From Flectonema sp. DT1601 (Eukaryota > Euglenozoa > Diplonemea > Diplonemida > Diplonemidae), in assembly GCA_964019425.1 (NCBI GenBank), contig OZ025840.1:458001-522000 (forward strand): a DNA stretch of 64,000 nt, read 5' to 3'. The notes below the pieces were generated by a model that did not search any database, was not told where the DNA came from, and saw nothing but the letters and a program-made list of their open reading frames with translations. Positions 44,089 to 55,729 of the stretch are shown one piece after another. The first letter of the stretch is position 1; every line of letters starts with the position of its first letter. A program made the translations under genes and the position numbers.

Positions 44089-46571
44089 ATGATGGACGTC
44101 AGACACATCCCTGCTATATGTAAAACCCCTCCTCCAGAGAGAGAAAGTGAAACACCCATTGCCGGGTTATGTGAGAGGGGATTAGTTACAGTCACGCCAC
44201 CTGATGCACCGCTTTGGGATGAGTTAATAAACCAAACTGATAAGAATACAAGACCCATAATGTTACCACACCGAGTTAACTCTTCAGCTACTTTATCAGA
44301 TCTTCATGATGATAACGGTCGACTGACTCCACTCGAACTTCGGGCAATGGGACCACTACTCATGCCAAACGAGGACATGTCCATTCTCGATGACAACATT
44401 TTAACTACAGTTGCAAACACGCCATCAGCAAAAGATTTAGATCTTCTATTAAAAGAATATTGTATCACTAAGCGTATGAATCAGGTCATTGTATCCGATT
44501 CTCTCGCCTCTAAGAGACAATTATGGCTTGATGCTTCAGCGGGAATGTGGCAAGGTATAGCAAAAAAACAAGCATCAGACGCTTTCAACACCGCGACAGC
44601 TTTAAAAATTAAAGAAGCAAAATTGGAAACGGCTTTGCAAAAAGTTTCATCAATGGAGGAACATGTCGAGGATCTGAAATTACAAATTAAACTTCAGGAA
44701 GACGTCTTGTCTGACAGAAAGAAACGTGTCCAAAGAGCAACAACAGAACTTGACCTTAAATGTGCACAAAGACGTTGTATAACAGGTGAAGGTACTGAAG
44801 CAGAAGTCGACGAATTTTCTCAACAAATAGCAGACAAACTCTCTCGCATCAAAGAAAGAGAAGAGTACCTTCTCCGTAAGGAAATGGACTTGGCAGAAAT
44901 GGAATCGAAGGTACAATCTGGACTCAAACAACTTCGTGATATTGATTCTCAAAAAGATCATATTTCCCTTTCTCTTGCTAGTTTGGGGAATAGGGAATCT
45001 GCTTGTGAAATGCGTGAGCAACAACTTGACAAAGACAACACCGAATATGTTAAAAGTCGAGAGCTTCTCTTATTCGAGTATGCCGAAATAGCTGAACGCG
45101 AGTCTGCAGTTGACGCAAAAGAACAGGCAGCTGCTACTCATTGGAATGCAGCATGTAGGCAACAGGCTTCCTTGGAAGTCGTTGTGTCAACTTTTGATAA
45201 ATTCTTTTTGGATTTCAGATCTGCTCTGGAAGGCTTAACTGATATCGCTGCTGCTCATTTCGATTCGCTTTCGGATTGTTTTTCTGAATCAATTGTCACT
45301 GTTCTCAGTGGTAGCTCCTCTCTGATTATAATCGAACAACAACATCAGCAATACCAACAACAACAACAGCTGCATCAACAACGACAGCAGCAAGACCAAC
45401 AGCAACTACTGCGGTTGCAGCAACAACAACATCAGCAGAGCATCACACTTCCTACGACTCCGAATTCGTCCCGTCACTCAATTCATAGGGGAGTGGTGTT
45501 ATCTCCGGCAGCGTATGTTTTTGTTTCCCCTCCAAATCATTTACTATGCTGTCTGACAAGATTGTCTTGAGATATTATTATAACGTTCCCCTCTTAACAC
45601 AATCTGCTTATCATAAATCAAATAAATCAAAACAAACAGCCACACTACTGATGAAGCCGATCGTGAGATTGCTGAACGCAGTAATTCCGAAAACGAAATC
45701 TCTGCTCTTGAAGCCTCACTACGACAACGTTATATGATGGGTAATAATCCACAACAGGTGCCTGTTGAGTATCAGCATGCTGTGGCAGTACCCACACCTC
45801 GTCCTGTTAGTGTTCCCATTGCTCCGCAATCTTTTGAAAATAGACTCAAGGAAAGATTGAAGGGAACAAGGTTTGGAGTTTTTTCTTGTTCTTGTCTTAC
45901 AATTAAAACAATATGAACCTTTTAAACATAAAAACACCAACCACAGTTACGAGAGCAGATTGAAAGAACTGCTCCACAGAAATACCAACTCTGGAGTGAG
46001 AGATGTAAACAGTCCTTCACTTCTATGTAGCTCTTCAAGTCAGGGGATTGTTAATAATAACACGAATACTGTTATACGAAGTGTTGCTCATAATACTTAT
46101 TCAGGAGGTACTGGTCCAATTCAAACGACAACCATTCCAACAAGTAATGATTATGTAAATATAAATTATCGATCTGCTTCAGAAGGACACCAGGCAAATA
46201 TAGAGCAAGCGACACTTCACAGTGCGAGTACTTCTCCGTCAGTGTCTAGAGGGAGATTTCGTGTGAGTAGTCCATCGGTGTCACAACACATGACTTCAGA
46301 TGGTAGTAATAAAAGATTTGGTACTCCTGCTCAGCGTCGAGTTAGTGCTCCTTCTCGTGATATTGTGTCACCAAGTTTGTTTGCATCTCCCAGGGCACCT
46401 CTTGCTGCTTCTGTTGATGTGGTGTTTCAACAAATCAGAGATATGGAATCATTTTTATCAGATATCGCTCCGACATCATCATCTGCTGGTCCAGTTCGAG
46501 TCCTGCCGGACGGTATTCCTCCTCCTCGTAGGGTTTCCACATCTATTATGGCACCTCTTGTACCCCCTTAG
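44089..46571 (+). CDS. Coiled-coil protein with polyglutamine region
   Basis: Three exons (44089-45512, 45640-45870, 45947-46571) joined in phase give 759 residues. The N-terminal 140 residues are mostly polar. Residues about 165-370 form coiled coil, followed by a globular stretch (FFLDFRSALEGLTDIAAAHF) and then a Q/H-rich tract (about 420-450). The exon 2/3 junction joins two copies of a similar helix motif: FENRLKERLKGT and YESRLKELLHRN. The C-terminal 200 residues are Ser/Pro/Arg-rich and low complexity. No enzymatic domain is recognised. It lies close behind another coiled-coil gene on the same strand and may share a structural role, but that is speculation. Confidence 0.8.
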
Positions 46572-46885
46572 TTCTAATTACTGTATTCAACCCACACACT
46601 GCCTGTTGAATGGAAGGCCTGGTTCTTCTGATTTTAGTAATTATATTCAAATTAGTGAACGATAGAAGGAAAGAAACGAAAGAAAATAAATTATAGATAA
46701 ATATAAATAGATTTCATAGATGGAATTAGCTTTTTTTTTTTTTTCCCGACACATGTTTGTATGTTTGTTGTTTTATTGTGTTTGTTGTTGATTCAAATTT
46801 AAAATTTTTCTGCAGGGAGTAGAAAAAAAAAAAAAAAGGCTCCCCCCTCTCCTTGCTAATGGGCCTCGTTTTACAGAGAGAAGCC
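46572..46885. other. Intergenic spacer with T and A tracts
   Basis: 3' UTR of the coiled-coil gene followed by homopolymers. Two possible acceptors (CTGCAG at about 46811 and TTTTACAG at about 46869-46876) precede the next ATG and may belong to a 5' UTR intron. Confidence 0.4.
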
Positions 46886-47130
46886 ATGCCTGATGATCGG
46901 CACATGGTATGTTTATTTTGAAACATGAACAGTTTTTTTTTTTTTTTTTTTTTTGAAGTCAACACAATCAGGGTCTCCACGGAGGAAGACCATCACCTCA
47001 ACAAGCAGTTCATCATTTTCAAAAACAATGGAATAAAACAACAAAAGACTACGTAAGACTCAGTCACATGTACGAGAGAATGCAACCACAAATGCAGGCA
47101 GTTATGAAAGTTAAAAAACATCACAAATGA
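46886..47130 (+). CDS. Small two-exon gene, 59-residue hypothetical protein
   Basis: Exon 1 (46886-46906) encodes MPDDRHM; the intron (46907-46971) has a GTATGT donor and AATCAG acceptor; exon 2 (46972-47130) encodes 52 residues and a TGA stop. The joined phase is 0 and the product is a compact basic protein, including HHFQKQWNKTTKDYVRLSHM and VKKHHK at the end. Splice sites match those of the neighbouring genes. I do not recognise the family. Its size and helical, basic character would suit a small mitochondrial or ribosomal accessory subunit, but there is no direct evidence. An extra upstream coding exon cannot be excluded. Confidence 0.55.
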
Positions 47131-47590
47131 GTGTTTAGCTGTGAGTTCACTTGGTGATAATTTTAGACAGACAGAACTACTGAAGTTTAGAAGACGAGAG
47201 GGAACCTATTGCGTGACTAAACTGCAATTCCAGCGAGTAGTAGTAACATTTCTTTACACCTTTCAGCCTTTACACGACGCACGGCTAGTCGGATATAGTC
47301 GGATTTCTTTCTGCGTTCGTTTTTGTGTGTAATTGTTATTTTTTTTTTTTGGTTTTTTTTTGTGAAATTATTATTTTATTTTCTAATAAATTAACTTCTT
47401 AGCGTTTTTTTCTCTCTTCACTCACTCAGATGAAAACATCACAAATCTAATCTACGCTCCACTTGTTGTTGTTTCCCAGACGATTTTTTTAGTTTGATGA
47501 AGTATTTTTCTTTTTGAAAAATTTCATTTCCCCCTCCAAAATCAGGTGTCAGAAGACACTTCCGGACTCAGGGTAGGATCACCACCCAAG
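47131..47590. other. Intergenic region upstream of the EH-domain gene
   Basis: 3' UTR of the small gene, then T-rich DNA. CCAAAATCAG at 47536-47545 could end a 5' UTR intron. The frame upstream of 47591 is open for 15 codons but has no ATG. Confidence 0.45.
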
Positions 47591-49591
47591 ATGGCTCTTC
47601 CGGAACTTACAGCTGAGATGAGGCATAAATACCAAGGATTGTATTCAGAGAACAAGGATGGCATTCACATGTCGGGAGGGAAGGCGAAGACACTATTCGG
47701 TCCCAGTGGTCTAAACAATACCACACTACAAGAGATCTGGAACATTGCTGACATCGATAACGATGGTTATTTAGATATGGATGAGTTTGTTGTCGCAATG
47801 TATTTAATTTTATTAAAAAAAAAGAATTCGAATGGAGCTCCGTTTCCAAAATCGATTTCTGAGCTTCCAAAGGGTGTGGTTCCAGCTACAAAAATGGTTC
47901 AGTCGCAAGGCAGCTCTTTCTCACAGAAGACTGCTGATCCGTTTCCAAGTAGTGCGTTTTCACAAAATAACATAAATGATCCTTTTTCAAATACTGTGGT
48001 CCCTCAAAACAATAAAAGTGATCTTTTCCCCAGTTCCAGCACGTTTCCTCAAAACAGCAGCAGTGATCCATTTTCCAGCAATGTCCCTGCCTTTCCTCAA
48101 AGTAGTAATACTGCTTTCCCGCAAAGTAGTGGAGATCTCTTTCCAAGTGTAGCTCCTGTGATGCCAAACAGCTCATCAACTTCGGCATTGTTTCCAGTAG
48201 CTGCTGCTGCATCTCCTTTTGACTCGTTGGTAGGACCACAACTGACAGGTCCTCCTCCAATTTCTTCATCTCTGTCGTCATCAATGAATATCGTCCCACC
48301 AATTATGGCAAGTCAGCCAGCAGTACAAATAGACAGCTCTCTGACAAATGAAGAAATGAGAATTAAAAAGTCAATTGCGGATTTACAACACCAACTTCAA
48401 TCAGAACAATGCGTTCTTGACAGAGCGGTTTGTACCGCTGATGAGAGAAGAAATCGTCTTGAAAATTCTCTGTCTCAGGAACAACAATTACGACTTCAGG
48501 TCGAAGAGCAAAAGAACATCGGAAGGTCAATAAATGAATTAATTAAATCAACTGAAACGATGGCGTCAGACGCAGATGAACGTTCTAAGAAACTTCGTCA
48601 AGAACTTGATGAGACTAGAGCAGAACAGGGTGATATTAATTCTCGTATTACAAAAAGTCTCGCTGATGCTGAACGACACGATCTTCTAATGCAAGAATTA
48701 CAATCAGACTTACGAACCATATCAAACGAACTTCATAAGGGAATGGCAGAACTCAGTGAAAAAGAATCAACTGTCGCCAGACTACAAAATCAAAAATTCA
48801 ATCTTCAACAAGAACTACTCCGGGTGGAAGCATCTCTCGGAGATGCGTACTCTGGCAATAAAAATTCTGAAACTGAAATCACTGATCTGGAAAAAGTCAT
48901 ATCCGACCTCCGTGAAAATGTCACCAAAGCCTCCGCAAGAGTCCAGGAATACGGATCAGGACTTAACAGTCATCGTGTGTATTATTCATCATACTTATCA
49001 ATGACCCTCTTAAAATGAATTATTATTATCACCAATACAGGTTCTGAAGTTCTAAGACTAACCACGAAGCAACAGGAACTTACTGCCGCGCTGAACGGGT
49101 ATGTAGTAGTAGCTCTATTAGATTGTCTCTTTTATTGAATAATTTAACTTAAAAAAAAAAAAAAAAAAAAAAAACAGTTATGAAAGTCAATTAATAACAA
49201 TGGAGGAGATGTACAACTCAACAGAACATGCGGACGCAAAGCGTCTGTTGAAGGATGCGGAAGATAAACTTCGTGAGTTCAGTTCTTTAAAAATAGAATC
49301 AAATAAGGACGGTAACGGTGTTGGAAGTTTTCCTGAATGGGGTAGCCCAGAGTCTCCGTCAAGTCCTGTTGGATGGGATGATGGATTCAGTTCTCCAGTC
49401 ACAGAGAAGAAAACTAACAATACAGTAACACCACCAGGTTCGATTCCCCCTCCAGCTGATGGATGGGCGACATCTGGGGATCCATCTTGGGGATCAAAGA
49501 CAGACCTCTTTCCAGCACAGCCATCATCCGATCAAATGTTCAGCAACCCTAACAGCAAGTCTGCTTCTCCTGATTCTGGAGATCAATTGTT

Positions 49592-49654
<63 letters not shown>

Positions 49655-51013
49655 CGGTAATGGAAGTGGTGATGATTTATTTTTTGGGAAGCCGACCACC
49701 AGCCCATCGACAGTCGACGAATTGAAGGAAAACTCTCCAACTGGATCTGGAGACGACTTGTTTGCAAGGCCGACTGGAAATTCCCCTGCAGGTGTGTCTT
49801 CGCTATTTAGTAGTATTGTCCTCCTTCTGATTTACTTACTTACGATAATAATAATAACAACAGAAATTACTCAATCAGATGACCTGTTTGGTGAACAGCC
49901 AGCAGCATCGGCATCAAAGAGTAGTGGTTCCCCTGCGGGTGGATCGTGTGAAGATTTATTTCAGAGGGGAAGTGCAAAAGATAGCTCACCTGCTGCTGAC
50001 TCAGTAGGTGATAATGTGTTTGCTGCTACCGAGAACTCACCTACGGGATCGTCTGAAAACTTATTCAGTTCGAAGCCGCCTGGTGGACAATCCTCAGACA
50101 AACCCTCGGGTTCTGATCTATTCTCAGCACCTCAGAAGAATGTTTCTGCTGACAATTTATTTGCTAAAGCGGAGGAGACTGATTTATTTTCAGGTCCTCC
50201 ATCCATACCGACGCCGAGTGAAACGGTCGGTGAGAAAGCCCAGGTTGCTGACCTCTTCTCAGGGCTCCCTTCAATCCCTCCAACAGGGAATGAGGTATCA
50301 AATCCTGTTTCAGGTGCCGACTTGTTCTCAGGGCCCCCGTCTGCGGACTTGTTCGCTGGACCTCCTTCGATCCCATCCTCGGGTAATGATTTATTTCCGA
50401 AAACTGATGACGCAGTTGTTCCTCCAGCTGCTGCATCTGACTTGTTCGCTGGACCTCCTACAATCCCATCCTCGGGTAATGATTTATTCCCGAAAACTGA
50501 TGACGCACCAGCTGGAGCATCTGACTTGTTTCCTGGACCTCCTCCAATTACAGCCTCGGGGGGAGATCTATTTGAAAAGAAAGAATCCGTACCCCAGTCA
50601 GGTGGCGATTTATTCAGCAGCATGCCTGCATTTGGAGATGGAAACACTCCAGCGGCATTCCCTGAGACTGAAACAAGTATCGTAAAGAAAGAAGAGTCAG
50701 GTTGGACTGCTGGTAATAAAGAATGGGGTAGCTTTAGTAAGCAAGGTGATGGTAACGATTCTAGTTGGGGATTTCAACAGAATTCGACAACAACTCAGCC
50801 GCAGACAACAGGAACAACAGCGACAGCTGCAAAATCTGAATGGGGATTCTCTGATAAGCAGCAACCAGATTCCCAGGGCTGGGGGTTTGACAAGCCATCT
50901 GGAAATACCCCTGCTAAGAATGACGCAGATGATGATGATGACGGTATGTCGATGTTAAGTATTTATCAAACAAAACATCAACAACAACACCAAACACAGA
51001 TTGGTACGACTAG
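47591..51013 (+). CDS. Eps15-like EH-domain endocytic adaptor with DLF repeats
   Basis: Five exons (47591-48974, 49041-49098, 49178-49791, 49864-50943, 51000-51013) give 1,049 residues with all phases matching. Residues 5-95 form an EH domain with the conserved Trp (W50) and a complete EF-hand loop (D54 to E65). Residues about 265-490 are coiled coil. The rest is disordered and holds many DLF and DPF motifs of the kind that bind clathrin-adaptor appendages, an Asn run (about 49596-49656) and three tandem copies of a DLFAGPPTIPSSGNDLF-like unit. The protein ends DDWYD. EH proteins bind NPF peptides during endocytosis. Only one EH domain is present where animal Eps15 has three. Start chosen as the first ATG of the domain. 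Confidence 0.9.
49596..49656 (+). repeat. AAT/AAC trinucleotide run coding polyasparagine
   Basis: About 9 AAT then 11 AAC codons, all read as Asn inside the EH-domain gene. The clean switch from AAT to AAC suggests two separate expansions. Confidence 0.9.
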
Positions 51014-51446
51014 CTTTGAGACTTAGAATCGAAACGGATGACATAAAAATCCGAATCTTACGTTACAATATTTTTATATTAATTCGTCACTCTCTCTCAA
51101 ATATTAATTGAAACCTACAACAACTAACTACACAGTAATAACCTTGAAACATAGTAGTTGTTCTTTTCGGTTTTGGTGGAGATTCTTTTTTTTCTTTTCT
51201 TCTTTCTTTCTTTCTTTCTTTTTCTATTATTTTTATTACCGTATTAGATACATAAAAACTGTCTTCGTAGTGGGGAGGGATGTCCCGTTGATACTCTTTA
51301 AGTTATCATCTTTTCTACATGTACGACATAACCATCTCACGCTGATGATGATTTCTGAGTAAAAAAAAAAAAAAAAAAAAAAGGTGCTGTTATTTTTTTA
51401 TATTAAATAAAAGATTATTTATTATATTCTCCCTCAGATCTGAAGA
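51014..51446. other. Intergenic spacer between EH-domain gene and TDH
   Basis: Holds the 3' UTR, a T/C-rich microsatellite (TTTC repeats at about 51187-51222), an A22 run at about 51361-51382 and the short TDH leader. No gene is visible. Confidence 0.5.
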
Positions 51447-52508
51447 ATGCTATCACAAATGCGATTCGCCAGCAGGCGGTTTTGTTCCTCCCCACGGATA
51501 TTAGTAACGGGATCACTTGGACAGATCGGTACTGAGTTGATTTCGTTACTAAGATCAAAACACGGAGTTGAGAATGTTGTAGCGAGTGATGTTAGACTTC
51601 CTTCAGGTGGAACTGATGGTCCATTTGTTTATATTGATGTACTAAATTATGATACAATGGCTAAAGCAGTAGTTGACAACAGAATAGACTGGATCATTCA
51701 CAACAGTAGTGTCATCAGTGCTGTTGGAGAACAGAATCCCCAACGAGCAATGGATGTCAATGTCACTGGAGTTAGAAATGTTTTCGACGTCGCGAGAACA
51801 TTCGATTGTCGGATTTTAGCTCCGTCAACTATCGCTGTATTCTCACCTGAGTCTGGTAAAGTTATGACAAAAGATGACACCGTGTTACTACCATCAACTG
51901 TTTACGGTGTTACAAAAGTCTTTCTTGAACAACTAGGCGAGTACTACAACCAACGTTACGGAATGGACTTTCGTTGTCTTCGCTACCCAGGAATCATCTC
52001 TGGAGAAGCTCTTCCAGGTGGTGGTACCACAGACTATGCTGTCATGATTTACTATGAAGCTGTCAAGACAGGAAAGTTTACCTGTAACATTGCTGCTGAT
52101 GAACCGCTTCCGATGATGTACATGCCTGACTGTTTAAAGGCTACGATTGATCTTCTTGAAGCTCCTCGTGAAAAGCTTTCTCGCAGTGTTTACAATGTTG
52201 CTGCTCTTTCATTTACTCCAGCTGATGTTGCTGCTTCTATTAAAAAGTATATCCCTGACTTCGAGATTGAATACGCTCCGGACTTCAGACAGAAGATTGC
52301 ACACACTTGGCCAGACTCTCTCGATGATACTTACGCTAGAAGAGACTGGGAGTATGTCGTTATTTATGTTTTATGTTCATTTAGATTAGGTTTTGAAAAA
52401 AAAAACAAAATAAAATAAAACAGCTGGACACCTGCCTTCGATCTCGATGCCATGACTAGAGACATGTTGGACAAGGTAAAGGTTCGTATTGATAAGGGAG
52501 AATACTAG
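51447..52508 (+). CDS. TDH: L-threonine 3-dehydrogenase, mitochondrial, short-chain/epimerase type
   Basis: Two exons (51447-52351, 52424-52508) give 329 residues. TDH oxidises L-threonine to 2-amino-3-ketobutyrate with NAD+, the first step of mitochondrial threonine breakdown to glycine and acetyl-CoA. An Arg/Ser-rich leader (residues 1-15) looks like a mitochondrial targeting peptide. The Rossmann motif is G22-x2-G25-x2-G28 and the catalytic pair is Y153-x3-K157. RYPGIISGEALPGGGTTDYA and the C-terminal RDWDWTPAFDLDAMTRDML match the animal/bacterial epimerase-type TDH rather than the zinc enzyme. Exon 2 restores the expected C-terminus. The intron acceptor lies in A-rich sequence. Length is normal for the family. 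Confidence 0.93.
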
Positions 52509-53687
52509 TTTGAGTTAATATCATTAAAAAAAAAAAAAAAAAAAAACAACGATGTTCTCTTTTCTGATCTGCAATCAAGGCTGTAATACGCAATCAGCTA
52601 TCGACTCAGCTGAATTACAATGCAAGACCTAAATATAGTAATTCATTTTTTAATGAAAAATTACTTTTCTGCTATCGTACAACATGGTTATACACTGGGA
52701 TGGTAAGCAGCCTTTTATGTGGATCAGATATTTATGTTCTTAACATTGTTTGCATTGTCATAAAGGTAAGTAAAAAAAACAAAACAGAACAAAAAAAAAA
52801 ACATTATTATTTACTTTTCTTTTTTGCCATGGAGCAGGGGCGTTTCCGGTTATCTTAAACAAAACGTTTTTTTTTCACTAATTCTCCTTTACTTTTTTTC
52901 TTTTTTGTTTGTCTTTTCCCCTGCTCTACAAGGTGTTTATGTAACTACCATTGGCTGATTTCTTTGTCTTGTTTTACAAAGAAAGTGTAATAAAACAAAC
53001 GAATCACCCCTGGGAGTTATTTTGTGCGTTTCTTCCCATTCTCACACCACGTTTTTTTTTTCTCTTTTTTTTTTTCTTTCTTAACGATTACGAGTTAAAC
53101 GTGTTCATCCTCCTGTCGTTCCTTTGACTACTAAAAATACTGAATAACCCAAACAGGCATTTTTGTTTTGTATTCGGTCGGAGATGTTTGTTACAAATCT
53201 GCAATTACGAGGAACAAGTTTTTTTTTTTTTAAAATGTTTATTTTGTTGGATGCCTTGCCTTCTTTTTTTTATATTCGGTCTTTGATTTTGTAGAGAAAA
53301 CGACGGCAAACAGCAAACAAAACAAGCAAAAACAAAAAAAAAAAAACAAAAACAAAACGTTATATAAACACATGATAGTGTGTGAGGACTTATTTGTCTT
53401 AATTCAAATCCCAAAATTAATTATTTTTATCTCATTTACAGAAAAAGTCTGAGGACGTATCATCAATGGCTGTTAGCATCGATCGAACGACGTCCCCTGT
53501 CCTGCGCTACTACAAAAAGTAATCTCATTCGATTCTATTATTGGAGACACACACTCAGAAAGAGTAAACCAGATCAACGATTACTTCTCAGAATGCATTT
53601 TTTATTATTTTTTTTTTTTTTTTAATAATAATCTCATATACTAACTAATTTTATAAAATAAGTTTCCCAACCAAAAAAAAAGAAAAA
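52509..53687. other. Spacer between TDH and the cyclase-like array
   Basis: About 1.2 kb rich in A and T runs. A possible small spliced gene is listed separately (52580-53522). The last 160 bp precede the first cyclase-like gene and include an A-rich leader. No RNA gene is seen. Confidence 0.4.
52580..53522 (+). CDS. Possible two-exon fragment, hypothetical (weak)
   Basis: A 62-codon open stretch (52580-52765) ends at a good donor (AAG/GTAAGT), and a 26-codon exon (53442-53522) begins after TTTACAG and stops at TAA in the same phase. The second part reads KKSEDVSSMAVSIDRTTSPV then LRYYKK and looks coding. The first part is hydrophobic and may be chance. No start codon is evident upstream. 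Alternatively, the distal exon could be an alternative 3' exon of TDH, whose AAG/GTAAAG at 52473-52481 has the same phase. Confidence 0.2.
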
Positions 53688-55457
53688 ATGACAATGAGGA
53701 ATGCACCTTTTATTAAATATACGTGTGGGTTTATTATTGATATGGCTATACAAGAATCAGACAGCGAACTTCAGGAAAGAAGAAAAGTAATTATGATAAT
53801 TACACACTTGGTTGGATTTATTTTAGGTATACTTGTCTTGACGACCAAACGAGAAGAAGGATTATCTGTGATAGCTGGTGTCATAACGTTGGTTCAATCG
53901 AGTATTGTTTTAGTATATATTGTAGTACTGAAACATGATGTTTGTCAATGCTTGCTCTCGTTTATTGCGATCGCCACCTGCTTCAGTATCTCAATTGCTG
54001 ATCTCCCAAGTGTCGCGTTAGGCCATGCCAGAGCTTGGTCGATATTCATCGTTTTAACAGACATATTACTGCTGTGCCAAGCTGATGAAAACATATGTAA
54101 ATCTGTTATCATTTTTTGCTGCGTATATTTGATTGTCATTGCTTCTGAGGTTGCTTTTAGATATGGACTTCTTGATTTCGACTGGGATGCCTATTCACAA
54201 ATTGAACGTAAAAAACGTTTTGATTGCGAACTATTACCTTGTGCTAAAGGTGTGTCAGAATCAGGTGTTGAGTTGATGACTCAAATATTTATATTTTGCA
54301 TCGACTTTATGTGTACCAGAGGATTCGCACGTGGTATGCTTGAAGAACAAAATCGAGTACTCGCTTCTATCAGAACTGCTAATGAAATTGCGACATCACT
54401 TGCGGGGTTTGATCTCATACAGGCGGGTGTGTTACTCGAAGAATCGAAGATTCCTCCTGAATTGAGAGTGGCATTTGAGAAGTTGTTGAATAACCTACAC
54501 ACGTATGCGCCTTATCTGCCTCCTTCGTGTATTCCTCGAGGAGCGGAATTTTATAGCCCAGCAAATTCAGAAGTGGATACGCAACCCACGATCGTTCTTG
54601 GTGATCCTATCGAAGAACGCAGTGTTACTATCAATCAATTCGTCAAAAAACCATTTCAGCAATGCAACGCTTCCCTGATGGTCATCAACATCAACAATTC
54701 AATGTCAGTATTGGATCACTCTCTCGAGTCATTTGAAAAACTAATCTCCGCACTAGTGAGTACGACATTCGATAACGTTATGAAGTATAAAGGTACTCCT
54801 GATCTATTCCTTGGTGATAGAATGTTTGCTAACTTTGGGGCTTCTTTACAACGATCACGTCATGCTCATGCTTGTTTTGATTGTTGTACGGAGGTATTGA
54901 AAAGTTCTGCTTCACTTCTGGATCCATTCCAAGAGCTGACGTCGAAAAGACTTTCAATCAACGTTGGAACAGCAACTGGTCAGATTGCTTGCGGTGATTT
55001 AGGCAGCGATACGATGCTTCGATTCAGTTTGGTAGGTAAACTGTCACAGTGGGTAGCTGTTATCGAACGAGTTGGGTCGTTTCTGGGAATTCAATTTTTA
55101 TCGAATGAGAATTTTCACAAACAGGTGACTGAGACAACTGAGAGTAGAGTTATTCTTCAGCCTGTTAAACACCTTAACGAAACTCAGTTAATATTCGAAG
55201 TCATTCCTACACAACGAAAACTTGAAAACAGTGAATGGATGTATCAAATGCAACAGTCTGGTGTCGGAAAATGGGACGCCTTCAACATCGTTGCCGCCGC
55301 GTTATTACGTAATAAACCAATCCCAAAAGAATATATGAACATACCTCACGGTGTTGGTGTGTACTACGAACAGCTTAGGAATGTTATTAATTATGGAATC
55401 TCATATTTGTGTGTTAGGAGTTGGGAAATTGAAGAAGTGCTTACTCGTCGGAAATAA
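53688..55457 (+). CDS. Six-TM protein with degenerate class III nucleotidyl cyclase domain, copy 1
   Basis: Single exon, 589 residues. Hydrophobic segments lie at about 33-52, 60-81, 87-104, 116-130, 138-157 and 197-212; the loop before the last holds two Cys (C180, C185). A helical transducer follows (NRVLASIRTANEIATSLAGF) and a YAPYLPPSCIPR linker of the kind seen in many protist receptor cyclases. The cyclase-homology domain starts at S329. GDRMFANFG keeps the second metal Asp (D377) and NVGTATGQIACGDLG is conserved. However, the first metal-Asp motif reads VININNSMS, the base-selecting Lys is Leu, and the Asn/Arg pair is Gln and Val. Catalysis is therefore unlikely; a regulatory or nucleotide-sensing role is inferred. 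Confidence 0.85.
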   Translation: MTMRNAPFIKYTCGFIIDMAIQESDSELQERRKVIMIITHLVGFILGILVLTTKREEGLSVIAGVITLVQSSIVLVYIVVLKHDVCQCLLSFIAIATCFSISIADLPSVALGHARAWSIFIVLTDILLLCQADENICKSVIIFCCVYLIVIASEVAFRYGLLDFDWDAYSQIERKKRFDCELLPCAKGVSESGVELMTQIFIFCIDFMCTRGFARGMLEEQNRVLASIRTANEIATSLAGFDLIQAGVLLEESKIPPELRVAFEKLLNNLHTYAPYLPPSCIPRGAEFYSPANSEVDTQPTIVLGDPIEERSVTINQFVKKPFQQCNASLMVININNSMSVLDHSLESFEKLISALVSTTFDNVMKYKGTPDLFLGDRMFANFGASLQRSRHAHACFDCCTEVLKSSASLLDPFQELTSKRLSINVGTATGQIACGDLGSDTMLRFSLVGKLSQWVAVIERVGSFLGIQFLSNENFHKQVTETTESRVILQPVKHLNETQLIFEVIPTQRKLENSEWMYQMQQSGVGKWDAFNIVAAALLRNKPIPKEYMNIPHGVGVYYEQLRNVINYGISYLCVRSWEIEEVLTRRK

Positions 55458-55729
55458 TATATCATCTCCTTTATAAGTGTGCGGTATTCATGAAATATTT
55501 GCACATGTTCGCTGTTGATTAACTTTGAACAGATTCGAATCAATGGTCGTCTTTAACATAGAATGAAACCATTCTTTGTTTGATGTCCTTACAATTTATT
55601 TACGAAGAACTTATCTCTAACTCTAACTTCTATTGTCTCATCGTTTTCCAATGATGATGTTTTATAGACTTTGTGTTGTCGGGATTCGTTTCTCTTTAAC
55701 TGTTGTCATTTCTCGCAGTTGAGAACAAG
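55458..55729. other. Spacer between cyclase-like copies 1 and 2
   Basis: About 270 bp, unique. TTTCTCGCAG at 55710-55719 could end a 5' UTR intron. No repeat or RNA gene is seen. Confidence 0.4.

Noticed and set aside
49434-49460. GGTTCGATTCC resembling a tRNA B box
   Set aside because: It lies inside the EH-domain coding sequence and no A box or cloverleaf can be formed around it.
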